DNA of 64,000 nucleotides from contig NZ_FUZF01000001.1 of NCBI RefSeq assembly GCF_900168125.1, positions 476,676 through 540,675 on the forward strand, given 5' to 3'. The stretch comes from Sphingobacterium nematocida (GTDB taxonomy: Bacteria; Bacteroidota; Bacteroidia; Sphingobacteriales; Sphingobacteriaceae). Under the pieces are notes generated by a model. The model ran no database searches, was not told the origin of the DNA, and saw only the letters and a list, made by a program, of their open reading frames with translations. Of the stretch, positions 36,752-47,076 are shown one piece after another (position 1 is the first letter of the stretch; each line of letters begins with the position of its first letter). Both the position numbers and the translations under genes were made by a program.

Positions 36752-37312
36752 ATGGAAAAGATACCACAATCACCCAAAGTCGTGATTACCGGAGGGCCGG
36801 GAATGGGCAAAACAACCATCATCACGGCAATGTCGGCTCAAGGATACAATTGTATTCCTGAAGTGGGTCGCCGGATAATACAGCAACAAATATGCGTTCA
36901 GGGCAACAAACTACCTTGGGTAGATCCACTTGCTTTTGCTCAGACCATGTTCGAACATGCGGTGATTGATTACGAAAACTGCAATCAAAGCCATATCAAT
37001 GCACCTATTTTCTTTGATCGGGGTATACCAGACGTCATGGGATATTTAACGCTCTCCGGTTTAGAGATACCCGATCAGATCTTAGATGCTGCAAAAAAAT
37101 ATACATATTTCCCCAAGGTGTTTATTACTCCACCTTGGGAAGACATATATGTCAACGACACCGAGCGAAAACAAAGTTTCGACGAAGCAATAGCTACCTA
37201 TCTCACTATGGAACAAACTTATATAAAATTAGGATATACCCTAATTAATATTCCCAGAGTCAGTGTTAGCGAACGTGTTCGATTCATCCTATCCCAGATC
37301 AGCCAAAATTGA
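36752..37312 (+). CDS. Small P-loop ATPase (AAA_28-like)
   Basis: A 186-residue protein with Walker A GGPGMGKTT (about residues 14-22) and FFDRGIPDVMGYL (Walker-B-like Asp and Arg). The E-x-G-R-R in CIPEVGRRIIQQQ is typical of the AAA_28/NadR-like kinase-fold family. Role unknown; a small-molecule kinase is possible. It converges on the P-type ATPase gene, 5 nt between stops. Confidence 0.75.
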   Translation: MEKIPQSPKVVITGGPGMGKTTIITAMSAQGYNCIPEVGRRIIQQQICVQGNKLPWVDPLAFAQTMFEHAVIDYENCNQSHINAPIFFDRGIPDVMGYLTLSGLEIPDQILDAAKKYTYFPKVFITPPWEDIYVNDTERKQSFDEAIATYLTMEQTYIKLGYTLINIPRVSVSERVRFILSQISQN

Positions 37313-37317
37313 ATCAC

Positions 37318-39390
37318 CTAATCAAAATTTGAGCGCTGTATACGCACCGCATTCAGAATTGCAAGCAAAGCTACCCCTACATCTGCAAATACAGCCTCCC
37401 ACATCGTGGCCAAGCCCCCAGCCCCTAATACAAGAACAATAGCCTTTACAGCAAAAGCCAATACAATATTTTGCCATACAATCCGCTTTGTCTTCTTTCC
37501 GATACGTATTGCTATTGGGATCTTACTTGGTCTATCATCCTGTATGACTACATCAGCAGTCTCAATAGTAGCATCGCTACCCAATCCCCCCATAGCTATC
37601 CCGACATCACTGAGTGCCACTACAGGAGCATCATTGACACCATCACCGACGAATGCGACAGATTCGCCCTTATCTTTAATCTCCTCGACCCGCTTCACTT
37701 TGTCTTCTGGCAACAAATCCCCGAAAGCATGATCTATCCCCAGTTCTTTAGCGACATACTGTACTACCGAGCTCTTATCTCCACTCAACATCGTTGCTTT
37801 CACCCCACTATTGTGCAGCTGTCTAATCGTTGTTAAGGCGTCATCTTTGATCCGGTCTGCGATAGTGATATAGCCCACAAACTGTTTTCCATAAGCGATA
37901 GCGATAACCGTAAAGACGATAGAGGCAGGATTTATATCATAGTCGATGGCAAACTTGTCCATCAATCTAAAATTCCCTACTAGTAGCTCTTTCCCTTTCA
38001 CTGTTGCCTTCAGGCCATGTCCGGCTATCTCTTCGACATCTTCGAGTATTAAAGTATGATCCAGCTCGCCTACGTAATTATGAATAGCTGTTGCTACAGG
38101 ATGTGAACTTTTACTTTCTAAGATATTGACCATAGCCAAAATTTCCTTTTTGTCAAATTCATCTGCAATCTCCACCTCCTGTACCTCGAAAACACCTTCA
38201 GTCATGGTACCGGTTTTGTCCATCACCACATTTTGTATATCCGCTAGAATATCCAAAAAGTTGGATCCTTTAATCAAAATTCCGTTACGGCTAGCGGCCC
38301 CAATTCCGCCAAAGTAACCTAAGGGAATAGAAATCACTAAGGCACAAGGGCAGGAAATCACTAAAAACACCAGTGCTCTGTATAACCAAGTTACAAATTG
38401 ATAGTCCGCGACAAATAGTGCCGGTAATAATGCGATACCTACAGCCAAAAAGACGACAATGGGTGTATATATCTTTGCAAACTTAGAGATAAACAATTCC
38501 GTGGGGGCCTTTTTGCTACTGGCATTCTGCACCATCTCCAAGATTTTACTCAGTTTACTATCTGCGTATGCTGTAGTAACCAAGACATTGACCAAAGTAT
38601 TTAGATTGATCATACCTGCCAACACCGGTTCGCCCTCATACTTTGTATCTGGTTTACTCTCTCCCGTCAATGCAGCAGTATTAAATACCGCTTGTTCACT
38701 CATCAAGATGCCATCCAAGCCCAATTTTTCCCCGGGTTTAAGTTGTAAAACATCGTTTATTTCCACGTCTTTCGCTTTGATCTGTTGTGCTACCCCGTTG
38801 CGTATCACCGTAGCCTCATCTGGTCTTTGATCCAATAAAGCCTTTATATTGGATTTGGCACGAGAGACTGCCAATGTCTGAAAGCTTTCTCCTACCGCAT
38901 AAAATAACATCACAGCTACCCCTTCTGGATATTCGCCAATAGCAAAAGCACCAAGCGTCGCGATCCCCATTAGAAAAAACTCCGAGAAAAAATTACCCCG
39001 GAGGATATTTACGAGAGCATCCTTTAACACCGGTAGACCGACGGGTATATAAGCGACCACATACCAGAGTAACCTTATCCAGCCCTTGAACCATTCCTGC
39101 GGAAAGTAATTATCGATTCCCAAGGCAATCAATAGCAAAACCAAACTAAGGATAGAGGGCATAAATAATTTTAAATAATTGCCATCCGTAGTGTCATGAC
39201 TATGATCATGTCCATCATGATCGTCAACCTCCGAATTCTTAATTACATCATGTGAACAGCAACCTGTGACCTGTGCATTTTTATTAGTCCGTACCATAGA
39301 GGCTGCCCCTGCGTTATCATATATCTTTTCAGTCTGGTTACAACAAAGCTGTCTCCCCATTTCATCATACCTATGTTTATGTTCTTCCAT
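37318..39390 (-). CDS. Heavy-metal-exporting P-type ATPase (Zn/Cd/Pb type)
   Basis: A 690-residue P1B ATPase. Key motifs are SCPCALVISIP (metal site in the sixth helix), MDKTGTMTEG (phosphorylation Asp), AGHGL and GDGVNDAPVVALSDVGIAMG. CPC with a C-terminal helix lacking a Cu-type pattern fits Zn/Cd/Pb export. The N terminus has no HMA ferredoxin fold; it has CC-x and GCCSHD pairs and DDHDGHDHSHD, a loose Cys/His metal region. It is last in the leftward efflux operon, 27 nt after the adaptor gene. Confidence 0.92.
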   Translation of the reverse strand: MEEHKHRYDEMGRQLCCNQTEKIYDNAGAASMVRTNKNAQVTGCCSHDVIKNSEVDDHDGHDHSHDTTDGNYLKLFMPSILSLVLLLIALGIDNYFPQEWFKGWIRLLWYVVAYIPVGLPVLKDALVNILRGNFFSEFFLMGIATLGAFAIGEYPEGVAVMLFYAVGESFQTLAVSRAKSNIKALLDQRPDEATVIRNGVAQQIKAKDVEINDVLQLKPGEKLGLDGILMSEQAVFNTAALTGESKPDTKYEGEPVLAGMINLNTLVNVLVTTAYADSKLSKILEMVQNASSKKAPTELFISKFAKIYTPIVVFLAVGIALLPALFVADYQFVTWLYRALVFLVISCPCALVISIPLGYFGGIGAASRNGILIKGSNFLDILADIQNVVMDKTGTMTEGVFEVQEVEIADEFDKKEILAMVNILESKSSHPVATAIHNYVGELDHTLILEDVEEIAGHGLKATVKGKELLVGNFRLMDKFAIDYDINPASIVFTVIAIAYGKQFVGYITIADRIKDDALTTIRQLHNSGVKATMLSGDKSSVVQYVAKELGIDHAFGDLLPEDKVKRVEEIKDKGESVAFVGDGVNDAPVVALSDVGIAMGGLGSDATIETADVVIQDDRPSKIPIAIRIGKKTKRIVWQNIVLAFAVKAIVLVLGAGGLATMWEAVFADVGVALLAILNAVRIQRSNFD

Positions 39391-39417
39391 ACTCTAAATT
39401 TATCAAATCAGTTTACA

Positions 39418-40701
39418 TTAATGTGAATGGCCACCTGTGTTGCTTAATTTAGCATTGATAAAGAATGCTCCTTTTGTGACTACCTGCGTATCTTTTGCCA
39501 ATTCAGATACCGGTGTTATCGCTGTGTACCCAAGCTCTGAGACTCCTTTAGCTACTTCGATCTTCTCAAAATTGATTGATTCTTCCTTCTTGGTATCCGC
39601 TGCATGACTATGCCCGTGACCTTCTCCTTCTGCATGCGCATGCCCCTCTTCATCGTGATGCGCCTCCCCTTCTTTATCTGTCAAGACAAAAATATAATAC
39701 TTACCATCTGCCTCGACGATGGCATCATTAGGTACTGCTAACAGCTTTTCTCCACTAAGGTCCAATAAGCCAATCGTATTCATACCATCGATCAATCCAT
39801 CCTTATTACCTAGCACATTACAATGCACGGCGACAGACTTACTCTCATTTTCAAACGAAGCACCTATTCTAAAAACCTTTGCCTTATAAGTCATCCCCGG
39901 ATTATTAGTCAATGTAAAATCAATTACTTGACCTATTTTCACTTTTGGAAGATCCTTTTCAAACACCTGTAGATCCAAATGAAGTAAACTATTATCCACG
40001 ATCTCTATCACCGGCGAAGAGACATCAACATAACTACCGATTTTTGCAAACACATTGCTTACCGTTCCATTAATAGGACTTTTAACCAGCAAAGAAGATC
40101 TTAAATTCCCATTAGAAAGGTTCCCCACATCAATCCCCATTAATTCAATCTGCTGCTGCAGAGACGCTCTTCTAGTACGCAGTGTGTTCATTGTCGTTTT
40201 TGCTGCCTGTAGATTCTTCCCCGCTCCCGCATTCGAAGCGTTTAGCTCCTGCTGCCGTTGCAATTCCTGCTCCGCCAGTACGATCTGACTTAACACCGTC
40301 AGGTACTCTTCCTGCAACTGGATAAACTGAGGGTTAGTGATCGTGGCTATAGTCTGTCCCTTACGTACATAATCTCCCAATTGTACCGTAAGACTTTTGA
40401 TCACTCCGCCATACAATGATGTTGCATTAGCCTTGTTATTATTAGGCACACTCAATTGACCATTGACCTTGATCGTTGAAGATAGATTTCGAAACTCCAG
40501 TCCCGACCAAATGATCCCTACTGAAGCGATCTGTTCCTTATTCAGCGATGCTATATTTGATTCCTCTTCTTCATGGCCAGCGGCTTCTTTCTCTTCTGTA
40601 CCGGTGGGTTCTTTTCCGGTGTCCCCCGATTTATTACCTTTACAGGCAACAGTCAGAAGTAAAACTGCGATAATCGGTAGTATCTTTATATATAATTTCA
40701 T
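39418..40701 (-). CDS. RND metal efflux periplasmic adaptor (CzcB/CusB type)
   Basis: A 427-residue lipoprotein-like protein (lipobox LLLTVAC) with the adaptor order: beta-barrel and lipoyl halves around an alpha hairpin (LQEEYLTVLSQIVLAEQELQ...). His-rich segments are HEEEE near the N terminus and HHDEEGHAHAEGEGHGHSH near residue 355, likely metal-capturing. It joins the pump to the outer-membrane channel. The next gene upstream ends 8 nt before its start. Confidence 0.9.
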   Translation of the reverse strand: MKLYIKILPIIAVLLLTVACKGNKSGDTGKEPTGTEEKEAAGHEEEESNIASLNKEQIASVGIIWSGLEFRNLSSTIKVNGQLSVPNNNKANATSLYGGVIKSLTVQLGDYVRKGQTIATITNPQFIQLQEEYLTVLSQIVLAEQELQRQQELNASNAGAGKNLQAAKTTMNTLRTRRASLQQQIELMGIDVGNLSNGNLRSSLLVKSPINGTVSNVFAKIGSYVDVSSPVIEIVDNSLLHLDLQVFEKDLPKVKIGQVIDFTLTNNPGMTYKAKVFRIGASFENESKSVAVHCNVLGNKDGLIDGMNTIGLLDLSGEKLLAVPNDAIVEADGKYYIFVLTDKEGEAHHDEEGHAHAEGEGHGHSHAADTKKEESINFEKIEVAKGVSELGYTAITPVSELAKDTQVVTKGAFFINAKLSNTGGHSH

Positions 40702-40709
40702 CAGTGAAT

Positions 40710-43700
40710 CTATTTATTCGTCAAATAATTAATCTGTATAGCCGACTTGTTGTACAGGTTGAGCACATCGAGGTGATTTTGCCGAATGCCAATGGCCTGT
40801 CCTAAAAATTGACTAAGCTCTGCAAAAGCAATCTCTCCGGTATTATAGCTCAATGTCGCCGCTTTAATAATCTCATCGGCCTGTCGAAGCCCCGAGGTTT
40901 CGTAAAACTTCAATAGTGCCTTGTTTTTCTCCAATTCGGCCAATGCTATAGATTGATCTGTCTGCAACTGCTGCCTATTATAACGCAAAGCCTCTTCCTG
41001 GACTTTTACCTCAGCCTGCGCTGCACGTACCTTATTTCGGGCGGCTGTAATGCCAAATAGCGGAAAAGAGGCACCTATCGAAAAACCCGTTATTGGATCA
41101 TTCATTCCTAAAAACCGTTGTGAGAAGAACTGACCTGAAAAATCCGGCATATTACTATTTTTTTGTACCTGCACATTAGACGAAGCAACGGCAATATTTT
41201 GCTGTTGTATCGCCAATATTGGGTGTAATCCTCCATCTTCCGCAGATTCCATCTTTAACTTCTGCATAGGTTCTTCAATAGGAAGCATCCATTCATTAAG
41301 GTTGGTCAACAGCATTAACTGTTGTTGCTGTGCTACCATATCTTTCTTATTCTGTTCAATCTGTGCGCGGAGTTCGTTCAGCTTGGCCTCAGCTGCAATT
41401 CGATCCAACATAGCGACATCCCCCGTTCTTACACGCAAATCAGTCGCTTTGAAGAGATTATCATAAATGCTATCCAATTGAAGGAATAGTTGCTGTCTGT
41501 CCTGCAAATACCACAGTTGAAAATAGGCTATACGGACGTCCCTTTTTATTGTTGCAGAGAGTAGGTCCTTATTTAATTCCACATACTTCAACTGCTCGGT
41601 AAAATACTTCCTTCGGGCGGCATACAATCCAGGCCAAGCAATATCCTGCGATACGCCAAGATTAAAATTACCCTTTCTATTAGAAGGTTGTATTTCTTCG
41701 TTTTGTGCAAATACGTTGACCTTTGCGATATCATTTGCTGTTTTTACCGTATATCCTGCCGCTTCTACTTCGGCCTGGTTCATTTTATACTGTAGATTGT
41801 TTCTTAACGCGCTATCGATTAGATTATCGACAGAAAACCTATGCTGAGCATTTGCAAAGAGCAATCCCATCCCCAGGAGCACGATAGTCATAGTCGCTTT
41901 CATAATATCTTGTTTGCGTAGTTTTAATTTCGAATTAAAGATAATGTACAATAGTGGTAGTACAAATAACGTAAGGAAGGTCGCTGTGATGAGCCCTCCA
42001 ATCACGACTGTAGCCAAAGGCTTTTGAACTTCGGCTCCAGCACTTGTACTAATCGCCATCGGTAAAAAACCAAGAGAGGCCACCATCGCAGTCATCAATA
42101 CAGGACGTAATCGAATTAAAGTTCCTTCTCTAACACGTTGCAACACATCTTTCACCCCCTCTTTTTGCAATTGATTGAATGTCCCTATGAGTACTATCCC
42201 ATTTAATACCGCTACACCAAACAGGGCTATAAAACCAATACCTGCACTGATACTAAATGGCATATCCCTAAGTAAAAGCGCAAATACCCCGCCGATAGCA
42301 CTCATTGGAATTGCAGTAAATATTAAAATTGCTTGCTTGAAGGAGTGAAAAGTGAAATACAACAGCATAAATATCAATAATAAAGCGACAGGCACAGCGA
42401 TCAGCAAACGAGCCGATGCTTTCTGCAGATTTTCGAATTGGCCACCGTACGTAAAGTAATAACCCGATGGAAGCTGCACCTTCTCTAGCTTCTGCTGAAT
42501 ATCCTCCACCACCGACTGCACATCACGTCCCGACACGTTAAATCCAACTACAATCCGTCTCTTTCCAGATTCCCTACTGATCTGTGCTGGACCAAGCTTG
42601 TAATCGATATCGGCCAATTGGAATAAAGGTACCTGTACTCCACTTGCAGTTGGTACCAAGAGGTTTTTTACATCTTCAATACTACTCCTATGGGTACTAT
42701 CCAGTCGAACAACCAAATCAAAACGACGTTCATTTTCGTAAACACTTCCTGTACTCTTGCCCGCAAATGCTGTACTTACGATATCATTGACATCTTGAAT
42801 TGTCAAGCCATAGTTGGCGATACGTGTACGGTCATATACGATATTGATTTGCGGCAGGCCACTTACCCGTTCGATCTGTGGCGGGGTAGCTCCCTCTACA
42901 GTTTGTATCACTGCTCCGACCTGATTGGCATAATTTGCCAATGTATCCATGTTCTCCCCGAATATTTTTACTGCGACGTCCTGCCGGATACCTGTCATCA
43001 ACTCGTTAAAACGCATCTGTATGGGTTGATTTTTCTCGAAAAAGACACCAGGAATTACTTCTAGCTTTTCCATAATAGCATCACCGAGCTCTTTATAAGT
43101 CCTACCCGATTTCCATTCGCTCTGCGGCTTCAGAATCACCATCATATCCGTAGCCTCGGGAGGCATCGGGTCTGTAGGTACCTCGGCAGCACCTGTCTTT
43201 CCTACTACCATACGCACCTCATCAAATTCTTTGATAATTCGGGAAGCCTTCATTGAAGTTTCGATACTTTGATTAAGCGAACTACCCTGAGGTAAAATAC
43301 AGTGAAAGGCATAATCCCCCTCTTCCAGTTGCGGAATAAATTCTCCTCCCATTCTACTAAATAGAAACATAGAAAATCCAAACACCAGTACAGTAAGACT
43401 CACTACAATATATTTAACCCTAATTACCTTTTCAAGTACCGGTCTATACCATCCTTGAAGTTTGGCAATCATCTTATCGCTAAATGTTTTCTTGTCACTG
43501 TTTTTCTTCGGCAAGAACAAAGCGCACATCATCGGAATATACGTCAATGAAAGAATCAACGCTCCGAATATGGCAAAGCCTACTGTTTTGGCCATTGGTG
43601 TAAACATTTTGCCCTCTACTCCCACCAAAGTCAAGATCGGTATATATACAATCAAAATAATGATTTCACCAAAAGCCGCACTGGTTCTTATCTTTGAAGC

Positions 43701-45020
43701 AGATTCAAATACCTCCTCATCCATCTGAGCCTGCGTGAGGCGGTCTGTTGACTTTCTTAACCCCAAATGGTGCAGTGTAGCCTCTACCACGATGACTGCT
43801 CCATCTACAATCAACCCAAAGTCAATAGCACCTAGACTCATCAGATTGGCACTCACACCAAATACATTCATCATCCCGAGAGCAAAAAGTAACGACAAGG
43901 GAATAGCCGAGGCTACGATCAACCCTGCTCTTAGATTCCCTAAAAACAGCACCAACACGAATATCACAATCAGAGCCCCTTCAATAAGGTTCTTCTCGAC
44001 CGTTTGTATAGCTCTACCGACCAGATCTGTACGATCGAGATATGCCTCAATCACAACATCATCAGGTAAGGATTTTTGGATAGTAGGCAACTTGTCCTTG
44101 ATGCGCTGGACTACCTTATTACTGTTTTCCCCCTTAAGCATCATCACCACACCGCCTACAGCGTCTACCTCGCCATTGTAGGTCAATGCACCATAGCGTA
44201 CCGCACTACCAAAACGCACATCGGCCACATCTTTAATATATACCGGCACTGTACCAACAGTTTTGATCGCAATATTTCCTACATCTTCCAATGAAGTAAC
44301 CAATCCTACACCACGGATGAAATATGCATTAGGCTTTTTATCGATATAAGCGCCACCTGTATTTTGATTGTTCTTTTCCAGCGCCGTGAATAGTTCCGGG
44401 ATACTCACATTCATCGCCCGCAATCTATTGGGATTAACAGCAACCTCATACTGTTTCAACTGTCCACCGAAACTGTTAATCTCTGCAATACCTGGTGTAC
44501 CGTACAATTGTCTAGCGACGATCCAGTCCTGCATCTCGCGAAGATTTTTCGCATCGTACTTATCTTCACTTCCTTTTTTGGGGTGGATTATATATTGATA
44601 CACTTCACCTAGACCTGTGCTCACTGGAGCCATCTCTGGGCTGCCTACACCTTCGGGTATCTTTTCGACGGCTTCTTTCAATTTTTCATTGATCAGTTGC
44701 CGTGCAAAGTAAATATCTACCTCTTCTTTGAAGACCACAGTGATCACCGATAGACCGAATCTGGAAATACTGCGAATCTCTTCCACATTAGGGACATTAG
44801 CTATACTCTGTTCAATCGGAAATGTGACCAGCTGCTCCACCTCCTGTCCAGCCAACGTGGGCACCGAGGTGAATATCTGCACCTGATTATTCGTAATATC
44901 AGGCACTGCATCGATAGGTAACTTTGTTGCGCTCCAACTTCCCCATATAATGAGCAACAAGGTCATTAACCCTATGATAATTTTATTTTTTATACTAAAT
45001 CGGATAATACTATCTAACAC
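40710..45020 (-). CDS. CzcA/CusA RND pump fused to a CzcC/TolC-type channel
   Basis: A 1436-residue fusion. Residues 1-1035 are a full heavy-metal RND pump: 12 membrane segments, two large periplasmic loops, and LGAIDFGLIVDGAVIVVE in helix 4 with the proton-relay Asp residues of the HME group. Residues 1040-1436 begin with MKATMTIVLLGMGLLFANAQ, a signal-peptide-like stretch, and continue as an outer-membrane efflux protein with two long coiled-coil repeats. No stop or frameshift separates them (the internal ATG is at 41903). Such fusions occur in Bacteroidota. Processing after the internal signal is likely but inferred. Confidence 0.92.
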   Translation of the reverse strand: MLDSIIRFSIKNKIIIGLMTLLLIIWGSWSATKLPIDAVPDITNNQVQIFTSVPTLAGQEVEQLVTFPIEQSIANVPNVEEIRSISRFGLSVITVVFKEEVDIYFARQLINEKLKEAVEKIPEGVGSPEMAPVSTGLGEVYQYIIHPKKGSEDKYDAKNLREMQDWIVARQLYGTPGIAEINSFGGQLKQYEVAVNPNRLRAMNVSIPELFTALEKNNQNTGGAYIDKKPNAYFIRGVGLVTSLEDVGNIAIKTVGTVPVYIKDVADVRFGSAVRYGALTYNGEVDAVGGVVMMLKGENSNKVVQRIKDKLPTIQKSLPDDVVIEAYLDRTDLVGRAIQTVEKNLIEGALIVIFVLVLFLGNLRAGLIVASAIPLSLLFALGMMNVFGVSANLMSLGAIDFGLIVDGAVIVVEATLHHLGLRKSTDRLTQAQMDEEVFESASKIRTSAAFGEIIILIVYIPILTLVGVEGKMFTPMAKTVGFAIFGALILSLTYIPMMCALFLPKKNSDKKTFSDKMIAKLQGWYRPVLEKVIRVKYIVVSLTVLVFGFSMFLFSRMGGEFIPQLEEGDYAFHCILPQGSSLNQSIETSMKASRIIKEFDEVRMVVGKTGAAEVPTDPMPPEATDMMVILKPQSEWKSGRTYKELGDAIMEKLEVIPGVFFEKNQPIQMRFNELMTGIRQDVAVKIFGENMDTLANYANQVGAVIQTVEGATPPQIERVSGLPQINIVYDRTRIANYGLTIQDVNDIVSTAFAGKSTGSVYENERRFDLVVRLDSTHRSSIEDVKNLLVPTASGVQVPLFQLADIDYKLGPAQISRESGKRRIVVGFNVSGRDVQSVVEDIQQKLEKVQLPSGYYFTYGGQFENLQKASARLLIAVPVALLLIFMLLYFTFHSFKQAILIFTAIPMSAIGGVFALLLRDMPFSISAGIGFIALFGVAVLNGIVLIGTFNQLQKEGVKDVLQRVREGTLIRLRPVLMTAMVASLGFLPMAISTSAGAEVQKPLATVVIGGLITATFLTLFVLPLLYIIFNSKLKLRKQDIMKATMTIVLLGMGLLFANAQHRFSVDNLIDSALRNNLQYKMNQAEVEAAGYTVKTANDIAKVNVFAQNEEIQPSNRKGNFNLGVSQDIAWPGLYAARRKYFTEQLKYVELNKDLLSATIKRDVRIAYFQLWYLQDRQQLFLQLDSIYDNLFKATDLRVRTGDVAMLDRIAAEAKLNELRAQIEQNKKDMVAQQQQLMLLTNLNEWMLPIEEPMQKLKMESAEDGGLHPILAIQQQNIAVASSNVQVQKNSNMPDFSGQFFSQRFLGMNDPITGFSIGASFPLFGITAARNKVRAAQAEVKVQEEALRYNRQQLQTDQSIALAELEKNKALLKFYETSGLRQADEIIKAATLSYNTGEIAFAELSQFLGQAIGIRQNHLDVLNLYNKSAIQINYLTNK

Positions 45021-45177
45021 GATAATTCAAATTAAGTCTGTAACCCTATTTACAACAAGATATTATGGATATCAAATCCTGATTGACAACAGTTATTGAA
45101 TCAAGCTATAACGAAACAACAATTAATAGTTAGAATTGTTGAACGCAATACATATTAAATTTCAATAAAAGTGATAC

Positions 45178-45199
45178 TATACATACGAACGTATGTATA
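45178..45199. promoter_or_regulatory. TetR-type palindrome before the efflux pump gene
   Basis: TATACATACG and CGTATGTATA are perfect 10-bp arms around AA. The shape and the ATACATAC...GTATGTAT core resemble operators of TetR/AcrR regulators of efflux pumps. It lies after the small Cys/His protein gene and about 158 nt before the pump start, so it could control the pump-adaptor-ATPase part. No TetR gene is in the window. Confidence 0.55.
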
Positions 45200-45213
45200 C
45201 CTAAAAGACTTGA

Positions 45214-45573
45214 TTAGACTTGAAACTTGGGAGGTTGCCAGACAGTACCTTTATAATCAGAAACAAGAGATTTCTTCTTAAAAAAATGGTTTTTTATCTG
45301 ATAGACCAAGGGTTGCACAGGACTCTCATACCAAAAATAAGACACTTCGGTAATGTGCGCACCACAGCAAGAACAACTGCACAATGGTGTACAAGTATCC
45401 CCCTCTTCATGATCATGATCATGGTAATCGGATTTTAAGTGTGTTAAATCTATTGGAGGTTGCGCTGAGATCTGATCGGTACAGGGCAGTGTAGCCAGTA
45501 CTAATATATAAAGGGGCAATATATATGTCAACCATCTCAACATAAGCAATATTACATATTTCCAACAAGACAT
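45214..45573 (-). CDS. Small Cys/His-rich exported protein of metal efflux loci (DUF6660-like)
   Basis: A 119-residue protein with a hydrophobic N-terminal signal (ILPLYILVLATLPC), then YHDHDHEEGD, CTPLCSCSCCGAH and an aromatic tail. The Cys and His clusters fit metal binding in the periplasm. It resembles small proteins that sit beside czc genes in Bacteroidota (I recall DUF6660, not checked). A shorter start at 45543 (MLRWLTYIL) is equally possible. It opens the efflux gene group. Confidence 0.6.
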   Translation of the reverse strand: MSCWKYVILLMLRWLTYILPLYILVLATLPCTDQISAQPPIDLTHLKSDYHDHDHEEGDTCTPLCSCSCCGAHITEVSYFWYESPVQPLVYQIKNHFFKKKSLVSDYKGTVWQPPKFQV

Positions 45574-45735
45574 CCAAATATTAAATGCCTCCGCTAGACC
45601 ATCAATAAGCTATATTATATCGTCTAAACAAGTATTACAGTGTATTAGAGGACAGAAAGGAGAGATCTGTAACAAAAGAATAACATATAACTATTATTAA
45701 ATATTACTTATTTTTATAAAAATAAACCTCAACAC

Positions 45736-46290
45736 ATGAAAACACTATTATTCGGGCTGATATTAGCCGTGAGTTTACAAAGCGCTGTCGCGCAATCAAC
45801 ACCTGCACCAGCAGAAGAGGTCTTAAATACTGCCGTTGCAAAAGCCGCAAGGGAAAATAAAAGTGTACTGGCTATATTTCACGCATCTTGGTGCGGATGG
45901 TGTCACAAGATGACAGCCAGTCTCAATGATCCAGCTATAAAACCCTATTTCGACAAACACTATATCATTGCAGACTTTACAGTATACGAAAGCAAGGGAA
46001 AAGAACACCTGGAAAACCCGGGGGCAGCAGAATTACTAAAGAAATACAACAATGCCGATCAGGGACTTCCCACCTGGCTTGTTTTTGACAATAAGAAAAA
46101 CCTGATAGCAGACTCACAGATCAGACCGCAAGGCGCCGCTATGACTACAAAAGGACAAAATGCAGGTTGCCCTGCCGCTCCAGAAGAAATCTTACATTTT
46201 ATAAACTGCTTGAAGATGAGTTCAGGACTAAACACTGAGGAGCTTGCCCAAATCGCAGCAGTTTTCCAAAAAAATCAGGTCAAACATTAA
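45736..46290 (+). CDS. Secreted thioredoxin-fold protein
   Basis: A 184-residue protein with a signal peptide (cleavage after VAQ) and a thioredoxin_7-like domain with HASWCGWCHKM (C53 and C56). LPTWLVFDNKKNLI contains the cis-Pro. The C-x-x-C should be redox active in the periplasm; the partner is unknown. Two further Cys (GCPAAPEEILHFINC) are near the end. It faces away from the metal efflux genes. Confidence 0.85.
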   Translation: MKTLLFGLILAVSLQSAVAQSTPAPAEEVLNTAVAKAARENKSVLAIFHASWCGWCHKMTASLNDPAIKPYFDKHYIIADFTVYESKGKEHLENPGAAELLKKYNNADQGLPTWLVFDNKKNLIADSQIRPQGAAMTTKGQNAGCPAAPEEILHFINCLKMSSGLNTEELAQIAAVFQKNQVKH

Positions 46291-46393
46291 GTTCGAGAAT
46301 ACCTGCCTATATGACAGGAAATCTGCTAAAATGGTTTCTTAATAAGAATATTACAAAGGTATTATTCAGACTGGTCTATTTTTTGCCCTAAGC

Positions 46394-46418
46394 TAAATCA
46401 TGAAATCATCATGATTTA
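46394..46418. other. Short stem-loop between thioredoxin and DUF4230 genes
   Basis: TAAATCATG (46394-46402) and CATGATTTA (46410-46418) are perfect arms around 7 nt. It may end the thioredoxin transcript or be an operator; no T-run follows. Confidence 0.35.
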
Positions 46419-46515
46419 TTCAAACCGAGCGAAGTTAGTTCATAAATGCAGCTTAAAAGATACACTATGAATAAATCTGATAACTTCAGCATAAATGAGA
46501 AACAAATATAAGCAG

Positions 46516-47076
46516 ATGAAAACATTATTGAGATTTCTTGTCCCTCTTGCTTTAATCGGGATTATAATATGGCTAGTCAAAGATAGATTTTCGCCCAGTA
46601 CTAAGGTAGAAAGCAGACACCAGATTCTTGTGGAACGAATAGAAGCCATGGGAAAACTGGAATTGGTCAAATACAGGTTTAGCGATGTCATCGAACACAA
46701 AAATATAAGTACCTACCTTCCGGATGCTAGCGTCTTGCTCATCGTCAAAGCCGATGCTGTCGGCTGTATCGACCTCAGTAAACTGAAGGCCGAAGATGTC
46801 ACCGTCTCGGGCGATTCTGCTTCTATCGTTTTACCAAAAGCAGAATTATGTTATGTTAAGATCGACCATAAGGCATCGAAGGTCTACGACACGAAAATGG
46901 CTTTCTTTAGAGAGGCAGATTTAGTAGATGAAGCTTTTAAAGGTGCAGAGGTTGAGATCACTAAACAGGTTCAAAAGTCAGACATACTCGCACAGACACA
47001 ATCAAATGCGAGGCATGTATTCCAACCTCTGCTAGAAGGACTTGGATTCAAAAAAGTAAACCTTACTTTTAAGTAG
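46516..47076 (+). CDS. DUF4230 membrane-anchored protein
   Basis: A 186-residue protein from [20 protein letters not shown], a single membrane anchor, followed by a periplasmic domain of the DUF4230 family ([66 protein letters not shown]). Function of the family is unknown. Its last 8 nt overlap the convergent bioB stop. The 7-codon-longer start at 46495 cannot be excluded. Confidence 0.75.
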   Translation: MKTLLRFLVPLALIGIIIWLVKDRFSPSTKVESRHQILVERIEAMGKLELVKYRFSDVIEHKNISTYLPDASVLLIVKADAVGCIDLSKLKAEDVTVSGDSASIVLPKAELCYVKIDHKASKVYDTKMAFFREADLVDEAFKGAEVEITKQVQKSDILAQTQSNARHVFQPLLEGLGFKKVNLTFK

